Assembly: GCF_025291715.1 (NCBI RefSeq)
Contig: NZ_JAMBIZ010000004.1
Span: 124,001-188,000, forward strand
Origin: Metasolibacillus sp.
Lineage (GTDB): Bacteria; Bacillota; Bacilli; Bacillales_A; Planococcaceae
Direction of reading: 5' to 3'
DNA: 64,000 bases
In this document: piece after piece, positions 9,073 through 17,568 of the stretch
How the letters are laid out: every line of letters begins with the position of its first letter
How positions within the stretch are numbered: the first letter of the stretch is position 1
Notes under the pieces: model-generated
Told to the model about the DNA's origin: nothing
Seen by the model: the letters and a program-made list of their open reading frames with translations, nothing else
Database searches by the model: none
Position numbers and translations under genes: made by a program

Positions 9073-10115
9073 AGCTCTTTTCCTCCTTTACGAGCTAAAT
9101 ATAGGAAGAATGGAACTCCGATAAAGGCAATCAACGCTCCAATTGGCGCTTCGTATGGAGGATTGATATTGCGTGCAATAAAGTCCGCTAACACGACAAG
9201 CAATGCGCCATACACTAAAGAACAGGAAATAATCCAGCGATAATCATGTCCAACTATGTATCTTGTTAAATGTGGTACAATCAACCCGACAAAGCCTACC
9301 GCTCCCACTACCGAAACAGCAGCTCCTGCTAAAATTAAAACAATAATCATTCCCCATATTTTAATGACACCTGTACGTTGCCCAAGCCCAATCGCTATCT
9401 CCTCACCTAAGCTAAGCAGTGTAATCGAACGCGATAGAATCAGTGCACCTATCATCGCAGCTAGCAGCCATGGAGATAAAATTTGCAGATGGCTCCATTT
9501 TGTACCTGAAACGCCGCCAGCATACCAAAATGCTAAATCTTGCCCTATTCGATAATGTAATGCGATGCCTTCTCCTAATGCACCTAAGAGTGCGCTAACT
9601 GCCGCTCCTGCTAACACTAAACGCATAGGCGTTAAGCCACCTTTAGATAGTGAACCAATGCCGTAGACAATGACCACGCCAAGTCCCGCTCCTGCAAAGG
9701 ACCACATAATTAAGTACATATAAGATAGACCTGGGAAAAAGGCAAAGCAGACAGCTAACATAAATGCGGCTCCTGCATTTAAGCCTAGTAACCCCGAATC
9801 AGCTAAAGGATTGCGTGTCATTCCTTGCATAATAGCCCCTGCCACCGCAAAAGCGGACCCTACTAACGCTGCCCCTAGTACACGTGGCAAGCGAATTTCA
9901 CGAATAATTTGATGCTCTGTTAATTCAGAGGAAAAATTAAAAACAGCCTGCCAAACCATACCTAATGAAATATCTGCGGCACCAAAAGATATAGATAAAC
10001 CAATTGCAAACACTAAACCTATAATTCCTACAACGATTGCTACAATTGCACGAATTGGATAAGAACGTCTTTGTAGCTCCTGTAATTTTTCAAGCCTTTC
10101 GGCTGACGTAGCCAT
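9069..10115 (-). CDS. Iron-siderophore ABC transporter permease (FecCD family)
   Basis: Partner channel subunit of 348 residues. After a short cytoplasmic lead it shows the FecCD pattern: IRLPRVLGAALVGSAFAVAG near residue 77, NPLADSGLLGLNAGA, and VGFVGLIVPHLTRYIVG near residue 275 (ATPase-coupling helix). AAGGAGG precedes Met1. It sits between the ATPase gene and the second permease gene, with overlap to the latter, so the subunits are made together. The cognate binding protein is most likely the lipoprotein half of the fused gene at 12.9-14.8 kb. Confidence 0.93.
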   Translation of the reverse strand: MATSAERLEKLQELQRRSYPIRAIVAIVVGIIGLVFAIGLSISFGAADISLGMVWQAVFNFSSELTEHQIIREIRLPRVLGAALVGSAFAVAGAIMQGMTRNPLADSGLLGLNAGAAFMLAVCFAFFPGLSYMYLIMWSFAGAGLGVVIVYGIGSLSKGGLTPMRLVLAGAAVSALLGALGEGIALHYRIGQDLAFWYAGGVSGTKWSHLQILSPWLLAAMIGALILSRSITLLSLGEEIAIGLGQRTGVIKIWGMIIVLILAGAAVSVVGAVGFVGLIVPHLTRYIVGHDYRWIISCSLVYGALLVVLADFIARNINPPYEAPIGALIAFIGVPFFLYLARKGGKEL

Positions 10116-10155
10116 GTGCTTCCTCCTTAAAACAATCCATTGATTGTTCTCATTT

Positions 10156-10947
10156 CTACTGTTTTTTATACAATTGATAGGACAGACAAATTGGATTATG
10201 GCTATAAGGGCATACGGTCATTTCTGCATCAATTTGAAAAACCTTTTGTAGATTTTCCCTTGTCATCACTTCATTTGGGTGACCATTGACAATTAAATCA
10301 CCGTCTCTCATTGCCACCATAAAATGAGAAAAGCGCGAGGCATGGTTTAAGTCATGTAAAACCATGACAATGGTACGCCCTTCCTCTTCATTAAGCTTTT
10401 GCAATAACAAAAGAATATCGAGCTGATGCGCTAAATCTAAATAGGTTGTTGGCTCATCTAACACAAGAATATCTGTCCCTTGTGCCAATGCCATTGCAAT
10501 CCACACGCGCTGACGTTGCCCACCCGATAAAGCTTCAATCGGTCGATCACAAAATTCACGTAAACCTGTGACATCAATTGCCCAATGAATATATTCATAG
10601 TCTTCTTTCTGGAGTGTCCCGAAGCCTGTTTGATGCGGGAAGCGACCATAGGATACGAGTTCAAAAACTGTTAAGCCGTTTGGAGCTGTTGCGGTTTGAG
10701 GCAAAATAGCCATTCTTTTCGCAACCTCTTTCGTTTTTAATTGGTAGATGGCTTTGCCATCCAAATAAATTGCGCCATCCTGTGCTCTAAGTATGCGTGC
10801 TACAGCCTTCAGTAACGTTGACTTGCCACAGCCATTTGGACCGATAATTGTAGAAATTTTTCCTTTCGGTATTTTGACACTTAAATCATTTACAATGCGC
10901 GTTGAAGAGTAACCGACTGCAACATGCTCTATTTCAATGACTGTCAT
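10156..10947 (-). CDS. Iron-siderophore ABC transporter ATP-binding protein (FecE/YusV type)
   Basis: Cytoplasmic ATPase of 263 residues energising the two permeases that follow. Walker A is GPNGCGKST (about residues 37-45), the Q-loop is ILPQTA, the ABC signature is LSGGQRQR (near residue 139), Walker B is ILVLDEPTTYLD, and the switch His is in VLHDLN. The C-terminal MTVCPYSHNPIC stretch is typical for the siderophore ATPases of this family. AAAGGAG precedes Met1. Confidence 0.94.
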   Translation of the reverse strand: MTVIEIEHVAVGYSSTRIVNDLSVKIPKGKISTIIGPNGCGKSTLLKAVARILRAQDGAIYLDGKAIYQLKTKEVAKRMAILPQTATAPNGLTVFELVSYGRFPHQTGFGTLQKEDYEYIHWAIDVTGLREFCDRPIEALSGGQRQRVWIAMALAQGTDILVLDEPTTYLDLAHQLDILLLLQKLNEEEGRTIVMVLHDLNHASRFSHFMVAMRDGDLIVNGHPNEVMTRENLQKVFQIDAEMTVCPYSHNPICLSYQLYKKQ

Positions 10948-10983
10948 CGTTATTAACTCCTTTACTATTTGTTCTACATTGAA

Positions 10984-11028
10984 GGATTATCTGACAGGCG
11001 ATTTAATACACCATTTGTCAGACAATCC
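10984..11028. repeat. Interrupted hairpin between the exporter and importer genes
   Basis: GGATT-a-TCTGACA at 10984-10996 pairs with TGTCAGA-c-AATCC at 11016-11028, a 12-bp stem with one opposed mismatch and a 19-base loop. No T-run follows on the minus strand, so it is a weak terminator at best; it could be a processing or attenuation hairpin that lowers read-through into the importer genes. Confidence 0.5.
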
Positions 11029-11034
11029 TATGCT

Positions 11035-12759
11035 TTATAGCTGTAAACCAAATTGTGCCGTATACAAACCATAATAGACTTTTTGACTATTCATTAATTC
11101 CTCATGTGTGCCTTCTTCCACAATACCTTTTTTCGATACAACGACAATGCGGTCTGCATCTTTAATCGTAGCAAGTCGGTGTGCAATAACTAATGTTGTG
11201 CGCCCTACCGCTAGCTCATTTAATGCTTCCTGAATTGCTTTTTCTGTTTCTGTATCTAGGGCAGATGTTGCTTCATCTAAAATAAGAATTTTAGGGTTTT
11301 TCAAGAAAATACGCGCAATCGATAAGCGCTGCTTTTGACCACCAGAGAGCTTGACACCACGCTCCCCAATAAGCGTATCCATCCCTTCTGGCAGTGCACG
11401 AATAACTTCTTCAAGCTGTGCACGCTTTGCCGCATGCCATATGTCTTCCTCGCTTGCATTTAAATTTCCATAGGCAATATTTTCACGAATGGTACCATCA
11501 AATAAGAAAACATCCTGCTGTACAATGCCAATATGTGAACGTAAGGAATGCAGCTTAATATCACGAATATCGATACCATCGATTTTAATTGAGCCCTCAT
11601 TCACCTCATAAAAACGTGGCAATAAGCTACAAATTGTCGACTTCCCTGCTCCTGATGGTCCAACAAGTGCAACTGTTTCACCAGGTCGAACCGTCAAATT
11701 AATATTCTGTAATGCTCGCTTATCCTCTGTATAGCCAAACGAAACATTATCAAAAATAACTTCACCTTCTACATGATTAACCTCTTTCGCATTTACACGA
11801 TCTGCAATTTCAGGCTCTGTTTCAATAAAATCAATATAGCGTTTAAAGCCTGCCATCCCTTTTGGATAGCTTTCAATAAACATATTAATTTTATGAATGG
11901 GGTTTAATAGAATGCCTGACAGTAAAATAAATGCGACAAACTCACCGCTCGTTAAATGACCATTTAAAACGTAATATGCACCTAAAAACAGTGTGAACAG
12001 TGATAATACTTTTGTTAAAATACCTGAAATCGCCTCATTCCAAGCCATTACCTTATAAGAAAATAGCTTCGTCATGCGGAATCGCTCATTATTTACTTTA
12101 AAGCGTTGAATTTCATGTGCTTCATTTGTGAAAGCTTGTACGACACGAATACCGCTTACGTTATTCTCTACACGTGCATTAAAATCTGCGATATCCCCGA
12201 ACATTCTGGTAAAGGCTTTTGACATTAGCTTTCCGAAAATAATTGTCAAAACTAAAATAATTGGTACAAGGACGAATATTAAAATCGTGAAGGTAGGATC
12301 AATATAAAACATGACACTAAATGCTCCAATAATCGTCATGACTGCAATGAACAAATCCTCTGGTCCATGATGTGCAAGCTCTCCAATATCCATTAAGTCA
12401 TTTGTTAAGCGCGACACAAGATGCCCTGTTTTATTATTATCAAAATAGCGGAACGATAGCTTTTGTACATGGCTAAACGCTTCTTTACGCATATCTGTTT
12501 CAATATTAATTCCAAGCATATGTCCCCAATAAGAAACGATGAAATGGAAAATTGAATTTAAAATATATAAGCCAAATAACAATAGACTGACCATTAAAAT
12601 CCATTTCAATTCACCATCAGGTAAAATATCATCAATGACCTTGTTTAAAACTAGTGGAAAAGCTAACTCAATAAGTGCAACTAAAATGGCACATGAAAAA
12701 TCAAGTATAAATAGCCCTTTATAAGGCTTGTAGTAAGAGAAAAATCGCTTTAATAGCAC
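11035..12759 (-). CDS. ABC exporter, fused membrane and ATPase domains (YwjA-like)
   Basis: Half-transporter of 574 residues that would act as a homodimer: a six-helix exporter membrane domain (about residues 1-310), then an ATPase domain with Walker A GPSGAGKST, Q-loop VQQDVFLF, signature LSGGQKQR, Walker B ILILDEATSALD and the switch IAHRLATI. Substrate is not visible; exporting a siderophore or a toxic metabolite is an inference from the iron-related neighbours. The start is GTG at 12759: AAGGAGGT lies 7 bases before it, while the in-frame ATG at 12786 lies upstream of that ribosome site. A Fur-box-like sequence lies about 35 bases upstream, so the gene is probably iron-repressed and may head the operon that runs to the ferredoxin reductase. 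Confidence 0.88.
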   Translation of the reverse strand: MLLKRFFSYYKPYKGLFILDFSCAILVALIELAFPLVLNKVIDDILPDGELKWILMVSLLLFGLYILNSIFHFIVSYWGHMLGINIETDMRKEAFSHVQKLSFRYFDNNKTGHLVSRLTNDLMDIGELAHHGPEDLFIAVMTIIGAFSVMFYIDPTFTILIFVLVPIILVLTIIFGKLMSKAFTRMFGDIADFNARVENNVSGIRVVQAFTNEAHEIQRFKVNNERFRMTKLFSYKVMAWNEAISGILTKVLSLFTLFLGAYYVLNGHLTSGEFVAFILLSGILLNPIHKINMFIESYPKGMAGFKRYIDFIETEPEIADRVNAKEVNHVEGEVIFDNVSFGYTEDKRALQNINLTVRPGETVALVGPSGAGKSTICSLLPRFYEVNEGSIKIDGIDIRDIKLHSLRSHIGIVQQDVFLFDGTIRENIAYGNLNASEEDIWHAAKRAQLEEVIRALPEGMDTLIGERGVKLSGGQKQRLSIARIFLKNPKILILDEATSALDTETEKAIQEALNELAVGRTTLVIAHRLATIKDADRIVVVSKKGIVEEGTHEELMNSQKVYYGLYTAQFGLQL

Positions 12760-12793
12760 CGATGCAACCTCCTTGTTGTAAAACACATTTTAT

Positions 12794-12814
12794 TGATAAT
12801 GATTATCGTTATCA
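12794..12814. promoter_or_regulatory. Fur box upstream of the ABC exporter
   Basis: GATAATGATTATCGTTATC (12795-12813) matches the classical 19-bp Fur sequence GATAATGATAATCATTATC at 17 of 19 positions. It sits 35 bases before the GTG start of the exporter gene, overlapping where a promoter would be, so iron-bound Fur would repress the exporter and probably the importer genes behind it. Confidence 0.88.
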
Positions 12815-12864
12815 ACTATACTATATTTCTCTTATTTTATGCAATGTTATTTTCATCAAGCTAA

Positions 12865-12891
12865 AGGGCTGTCCTAATACAGAACAGCCCT
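12865..12891 (-). terminator. Probable terminator after the regulator/lipoprotein gene
   Basis: AGGGCTGT pairs with ACAGCCCT around an 11-base loop, followed on the minus strand by TTTAGCTT. The T-run is short, so termination may be partial. Confidence 0.5.
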
Positions 12892-12903
12892 ACTACATTC
12901 ACT

Positions 12904-14784
12904 TTATTGCGCTGATTTTGCTGCTTGCACAATCGTTTCTGCCATTTCCTCTGCTTGATGCAATGCAGAAAGCGGGTCAGAAGCAAAATAATATTCTGGC
13001 GCTAGATTAAGCGTTTTATTATTTTTCACTACATCTAAATTCGTCCAAGTTGCAGGGAAATTCTCCTCTGGATTGAAGAAATTAATGACAAAGACGTAAT
13101 CTCCTACATAGTCACCCACTACCTCGTAGGAAATATCATAACGACCATTATTTGATTCCTTCGTATCAAATAACTCCTGTACTTTTTCCTGTGGCTTCAT
13201 GCCCAATACTTGATACAATGCACGTCCACCCGATACGCTATTATTCGCTACAACTGTGGCATTTTTCTCAAATACATCAAAAATCGTAAATGTTGCATCT
13301 TTAGGAATAGCCGCATAAATTTTTTCACGAGCAGCTGCTATACGCTTTTCAAAGTCCTGCGCAAACTTTTCTGCTTCAGCTTGGCGACCTAAATATTCCC
13401 CCATTGCCTTCACTTCATCTACCGCCGATTGATGTGCTGATTCAGAAAAGACAATTGTCGGTGCAATTTTTTCAAACTTTTCTACATCCTCTGCATTCCA
13501 TGTAATAATTAAATCTGGCTTTAGCTCTAATATTTTTTCTAATGAAGCACTGCCATCTGTCCCGATATTCGTAATTTCTCCCTCTTTATAATATTGCTTT
13601 AAAAAAGCGGCATAATCTAAATTCGCTACAACGGCACCAACTGGCACAACATCCAACGCAAGCATTTGCCCTAAATACCAATCTGTCACAACTCGCTCTG
13701 GCTTAATTGGTATTTCTACTTCACGCCCTGCATCATCTGTAATTACTCTTGTTGTCGCTTCTTCCTTCGCTGTATCTTCTGATTTTTCTGTTGCATCTGC
13801 TCCGCAGGCAGCTAACAGTAAAATTAAGCTGAATAAAAATGGTGTTGCTAATTTTTTTAACATGAACGTATTGCTCCCATTCTCAAATAATTTAGCTTGC
13901 ATAAGCTGACTCTCATTATATTGAAAATGATTCTCATTATTAATAGACTTATCGGACATATTAACTGGATATTTCAGTCTGTATTCACTCGGTGTTATAT
14001 GTAGCTGTTTTTTAAACATTCGGCTAAAGTAATATTCATCCTCATAGCCAATTGCCAATGAAATTTCTTTAATGCTTAAAGAGGTACCTTGCAAATACTT
14101 CTGTGCTAGCATCAAACGATATTGCTGTAAGTAATTTTGCGGTCCCTCTCCATAACGCTCTTTAAAAATACGCAGCAAATGACGCGTACTAATATTTAAA
14201 AAATCAGCTAGCTTTTGTACTGTTATTTGCTGATTTATATTTTTTTCTATATATATTTTAGCGCTCTCGGCTAAATCCACCTCATGCACTATAGCTTTTC
14301 CTGTTGCTAGCTCCTGAAAAATTTGCGCAACTAATTCATAAAAGCTTCCTTTGACAAATAAATGATTTGGAGAGGAGTCCTCCTGCCATTTGCTATACAT
14401 ATTTTGTACTAAAGATTCAATTGCCACTGGATTATTTGGTATACATGAAAAGGTTGTATGAAAAGGCCTACACTTTATATATAAATGCTGAAGTAAGGCA
14501 TCCACATACATCACATCACCTTGATAATAAATCATATAATAGCTTACAGTGCTTGCTGCTTTATATTGCAGTTGCTCTGATTTCCCTATGTGGAATATAC
14601 TAAAACGTGTTATATGATATGGAATTTGATTAATACAAAGCTCCATCTCCCCGTTTACAATAATAAGAAAAGCACTGTGTGGCATAACGCGCTTACTAGC
14701 TTTTACTGAATTGCTGACATACTCCATCTTCTTTATTTTTACATAGGCATTCTCCCATAACAGCATATGCGTTTTATAATCCAT
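12904..14784 (-). CDS. AraC-family regulator fused to an iron-siderophore binding lipoprotein
   Basis: One open frame of 626 codons. Residues 1 to about 275 are an AraC regulator: a sensing N-terminal part and two helix-turn-helix motifs (ITVQKLADFLNISTRHLLRI and LSIKEISLAIGYEDEYYFSR). Residues 308-626 are a complete ferric-siderophore binding protein with its own start Met, basic n-region, hydrophobic segment and lipobox (LLAAC), then the TroA-like fold (RVITDDAGREVEIPIKPERV). B. subtilis Btr also joins an AraC domain to a binding-protein domain, but its sensor half is cytosolic; here an intact secretion signal lies in the middle. The linker (residues 276-307) reads like translated intergenic DNA and contains a Fur box and a promoter, so the lipoprotein is probably also made alone from ATG 13863 (319 residues). 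GGGGGC precedes Met1. Confidence 0.8.
   Translation of the reverse strand: MDYKTHMLLWENAYVKIKKMEYVSNSVKASKRVMPHSAFLIIVNGEMELCINQIPYHITRFSIFHIGKSEQLQYKAASTVSYYMIYYQGDVMYVDALLQHLYIKCRPFHTTFSCIPNNPVAIESLVQNMYSKWQEDSSPNHLFVKGSFYELVAQIFQELATGKAIVHEVDLAESAKIYIEKNINQQITVQKLADFLNISTRHLLRIFKERYGEGPQNYLQQYRLMLAQKYLQGTSLSIKEISLAIGYEDEYYFSRMFKKQLHITPSEYRLKYPVNMSDKSINNENHFQYNESQLMQAKLFENGSNTFMLKKLATPFLFSLILLLAACGADATEKSEDTAKEEATTRVITDDAGREVEIPIKPERVVTDWYLGQMLALDVVPVGAVVANLDYAAFLKQYYKEGEITNIGTDGSASLEKILELKPDLIITWNAEDVEKFEKIAPTIVFSESAHQSAVDEVKAMGEYLGRQAEAEKFAQDFEKRIAAAREKIYAAIPKDATFTIFDVFEKNATVVANNSVSGGRALYQVLGMKPQEKVQELFDTKESNNGRYDISYEVVGDYVGDYVFVINFFNPEENFPATWTNLDVVKNNKTLNLAPEYYFASDPLSALHQAEEMAETIVQAAKSAQ
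13904..13960 (-). promoter_or_regulatory. Internal Fur-regulated promoter for the lipoprotein half
   Basis: On the minus strand, a perfect TATAAT (13920-13915) stands 17 bases after TTAATA (4 of 6 to the -35 consensus). Between and over them lies AATAATGAGAATCATTTTC (13941-13923), 16 of 19 to the Fur consensus. GGGAG and an ATG (13863) that opens the lipoprotein follow about 50 bases downstream. All of this lies inside the open frame of the fused gene. Confidence 0.7.
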
Positions 14785-14852
14785 GACGTTGCCCCCTTGT
14801 ATTGCTATCTAGCATTGAAATACTTCATTAATTTTTATACAATACGATTAAT

Positions 14853-14867
14853 TGAGAATAATTTTCA
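14853..14867. promoter_or_regulatory. Fur-box-like site between divergent genes
   Basis: TGAGAATAATTTTCA matches the 7-1-7 Fur pattern TGATAATnATTATCA at 12 of 14 defined positions. It lies between the minus-strand regulator/lipoprotein gene (start 14784) and the plus-strand pseudogene/esterase unit (first ATG 14907), where it could control either. Confidence 0.65.
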
Positions 14868-14906
14868 TTTAAATTCATTTTCCCAAATAAGAGGTGATTC
14901 TGCAAT

Positions 14907-15324
14907 ATGGCAACGCCAATATCATTAAAAGATGTTCGACAATATATGATTCAGCACCATCACCAGCCCTTATCCATTGAATATTTAGCGGAAATTGCTG
15001 GCTTAAGTGCTAGCTATTTTATTTAGCGGCTATGTGTTAACACATGAGCTAGGCTTTACTTTAAGCGATTTCGTGAAAAATGGAGCTTTCGAGGTTTCAT
15101 TAGAAATTTTACCTGAGCTAGATGCTGACTATATTTTCTTAATTAACGATGGCAATTTAGGGGATGAATTTTTAAAAGAGCTCAAAGATAGCCCTATTTG
15201 GCAAAGTACAGCAGCATTCAAAAATGGACAAGTGTATGAAACTTCGGATGACCATTGGCTAAACGGCGGGCTTCATGCACATGAAAAGGTAATTGACGAT
15301 GTATTGGAGTATTTAGTGCCATGA
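14907..15324 (+). pseudogene. Remnant of a second AraC regulator/siderophore-binding fusion
   Basis: ATG 14907, with AGAGGTG before it, opens 39 codons that match the start of an AraC-type helix-turn-helix (LSIEYLAEIAGLSASYF) and stop at TAG 15024. From about 15024 another frame continues with the C-terminal part of a ferric-siderophore binding protein (SLEILPELDADYIFLI, then NGQVYETSDDHWLNGG) to the stop at 15324. The middle of both domains is gone. The simplest reading is an internal deletion plus frameshift in a Btr-like gene that had the helix-turn-helix and binding-protein domains fused. Its stop overlaps the esterase ATG by 4 bases, so it still forms the 5' part of that transcript. Confidence 0.8.
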
Positions 15325-16121
15325 CAAAACTGATGACAACAGCTTATATGTCCAATAATTACTTTGAATATGCGATGACCTCTGAGAAACAACTAGACTA
15401 TCGGATTTTAATTGCTACTCCAACCGATGAGCCACCAGCAGAGGGCTACGCAGTTGTCTATGTACTAGATGGAGATGCACTTTTTGCGACGCTGGCAGAA
15501 GCCGTCAAATTGCAAACACGCAAGCCAAAGGGCTATGAGCCAATTATTGTTATTGGCATTAGCTACCCGTCCCGAGAGCCCTTTGATTTCGAACGTCGGT
15601 TTTATGATTTCACACCACAGGTTCATGAAAATCAGCTAGCCCCTCGCCCAGATGGTTCAGCATGGCCAGCAAATGGGCATGCTGACGATTTTCTGGATTT
15701 TCTTGAGCAGGAGCTAATGCCCTCTGTAGCAGAGGAATGGCCTATTAACCTGAACAAACAGGCGATTGCAGGTCATTCATTAGGCGGGCTATTTACACTT
15801 TATACTTTATACGCAAGACCACATTTATTTAGCCATATTGTCGCTGGTAGCCCTTCTGTTTGGTGGGGAGACAATGATTTATTGAACAAGCTAGCTTCCT
15901 TTGCCGAAACATCACAAGGCAGCCAGCCCATCCAGCTATTGCTTACAATCGGTGCTAATGAATTACCTGATATGCTGGAAGGCGCTAATCAAGTTGCTGA
16001 ATATACGAAACAACTTACTAAACAAATCGACACACAGTATGTCATATTTTCTGAAGAAGACCATGTCAGCGTGCTGCCATGTATGCTTAGCAGAATTCCT
16101 CGATTTATACATGGCGAATAA
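15321..16121 (+). CDS. Alpha/beta-hydrolase, siderophore esterase (BesA/IroE-like)
   Basis: Esterase of 266 residues. The nucleophile elbow GHSLGG lies near residue 152, the catalytic His in EEDHVSVLP near residue 252, and the family stretch VVYVLDGDALFATLAEA near residue 45. Members such as BesA cut the trilactone ring of ferric bacillibactin in the cytoplasm so that iron is freed. No signal peptide is seen, which agrees. The ATG overlaps the upstream pseudogene stop (ATGA). The setting, beside a siderophore binding protein and importer genes, mirrors the besA-btr-feu locus of B. subtilis, so a catechol trilactone substrate is likely but not shown. Confidence 0.85.
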   Translation: MTKLMTTAYMSNNYFEYAMTSEKQLDYRILIATPTDEPPAEGYAVVYVLDGDALFATLAEAVKLQTRKPKGYEPIIVIGISYPSREPFDFERRFYDFTPQVHENQLAPRPDGSAWPANGHADDFLDFLEQELMPSVAEEWPINLNKQAIAGHSLGGLFTLYTLYARPHLFSHIVAGSPSVWWGDNDLLNKLASFAETSQGSQPIQLLLTIGANELPDMLEGANQVAEYTKQLTKQIDTQYVIFSEEDHVSVLPCMLSRIPRFIHGE

Positions 16122-16152
16122 AAAAACGGGGGCGTCCGATTGGGACGCCCCC
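16121..16152. terminator. Bidirectional terminator between the esterase gene and rho
   Basis: GGGGGCGTCC pairs with GGACGCCCCC (16128-16137 with 16143-16152). On the minus strand it is followed by GTTTTTTTA, which makes it a strong terminator for rho; on the plus strand the T-run is weaker. Confidence 0.85.
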
Positions 16153-16162
16153 TGTTATTTGA

Positions 16163-17446
16163 TTATAGCAACCCTTTACCGTTCGTTGCTTTTTTCATAT
16201 CTTGGTTGAGTTTCTCGAAAAATTCCTCATTGGATTCCGTTGTGCGGAGCTTGCGTAAAAATTTTTCAGCGAAGTCTGGTGCATCGCTAAATGTTTTGCG
16301 AATTGCCCATAATTTTTCAAGCTGCTCTTTCGGGATAAGCAATTCTTCCTTACGCGTACCTGAACGACGAATATCAAGTGCAGGGAAAATACGGCGCTCT
16401 GCTAAGCTACGATCTAAATGTAGCTCCAAGTTCCCTGTTCCTTTAAATTCCTCATAAATTACTTCATCCATACGGCTTCCTGTATCAACTAAGGCTGTCG
16501 CTAAAATGGTTAAGCTACCACCTTCTTCAATATTACGTGCCGAACCAAAAAAGCGCTTTGGACGGTGGAATGCCGCTGGGTCAATACCACCAGATAATGT
16601 ACGGCCACTTGGTGGGATAACTAAGTTATAGGCACGTGCTAAACGAGTAATAGAATCCATTAAAATAATGACATCACGTTTATGCTCTACTAGGCGACGT
16701 GCGCGTTCCAATACGATTTCTGCTACTTTGACATGATTTTCAGGTACTTCATCAAATGTAGAAGAAACAACATCTGCTTTGACAGAGCGCTCAATATCCG
16801 TTACTTCCTCTGGACGCTCATCAATTAATAGAACGATAAGTTCTGCCTCTGGATAATTTGTTGTAATGGCATTGGCGATTTCTTTAAGTAAAGATGTTTT
16901 CCCTGCTTTTGGTGGTGCAACGATTAAACCACGTTGACCAAAGCCAACAGGTGCAATTAAATCCATGATACGTGTAGAGAGCTTTTTAGAAGTTGTTTCA
17001 AGCTTAATATGGCGATCTGGATAGAGCGGTGTTAATGCCGGGAAATGCACACGCTCCTTTGCCACTTCAGGGTCTTCCCCATTCACTGCGTCTACTTGCA
17101 ATAAGCCATAATAGCGTTCATTTTCTTTTGGTGGACGCACCTTACCTGAAACTTTGTCTCCATTTCGTAAATCAAAGCGACGAATTTGAGAGGCAGAAAT
17201 ATAAATATCTTCTTTAGAAGGAGAGTAGTTGATTGGACGTAAAAATCCAAAGCCTTCCTGTGAAACGATTTCAAGTACGCCTTCCATAAAGAAGAAGCCT
17301 TCTTGTTCAGAGCGTGTTTTTAAAATCGCAAAAATTAATTCTTTTTTTGTTAATTTGCTATAATAAGAAATTTTGTAATCTCGCGCAAGAGCATAAAGCT
17401 CTTTTAAAGTCATATTTTCTAATTGCGCAATTGTAAGTGATGCCAT
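16163..17446 (-). CDS. rho: Transcription termination factor Rho
   Basis: Hexameric RNA helicase that ends transcripts by pulling RNA from polymerase. The 427 residues show the N-terminal helical bundle ([20 protein letters not shown]), the cold-shock-like RNA-binding domain with the RNP-type motif GFGFLRP (about residues 65-71), Walker [12 protein letters not shown] (near residue 178), Walker [17 protein letters not shown], and the Q-loop region PSGRTLSGG. The N-terminus has no long insert of the kind seen in actinobacteria. It lies after glpX as in B. subtilis. Confidence 0.97.
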   Translation of the reverse strand: MASLTIAQLENMTLKELYALARDYKISYYSKLTKKELIFAILKTRSEQEGFFFMEGVLEIVSQEGFGFLRPINYSPSKEDIYISASQIRRFDLRNGDKVSGKVRPPKENERYYGLLQVDAVNGEDPEVAKERVHFPALTPLYPDRHIKLETTSKKLSTRIMDLIAPVGFGQRGLIVAPPKAGKTSLLKEIANAITTNYPEAELIVLLIDERPEEVTDIERSVKADVVSSTFDEVPENHVKVAEIVLERARRLVEHKRDVIILMDSITRLARAYNLVIPPSGRTLSGGIDPAAFHRPKRFFGSARNIEEGGSLTILATALVDTGSRMDEVIYEEFKGTGNLELHLDRSLAERRIFPALDIRRSGTRKEELLIPKEQLEKLWAIRKTFSDAPDFAEKFLRKLRTTESNEEFFEKLNQDMKKATNGKGLL

Positions 17447-17530
17447 ATGATGACCCCAGTCTTTTTAAATTTTACTTATTGGAGAATCGTTGAAGCTAAT
17501 CATCATTGATTAGTCGACTTTCTTAAGAAG

Positions 17531-17558
17531 AGTAGGGCCGATTCGCTTCAGCCCTACT
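17531..17558 (-). terminator. Hairpin between glpX and rho
   Basis: AGTAGGGC pairs with GCCCTACT around a 12-base loop just after the glpX stop. The following minus-strand bases (CTTCTTAAG) give only a weak T-run, so some read-through into rho is expected. Confidence 0.55.
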
Positions 17559-17568
17559 TTATAGAAGC

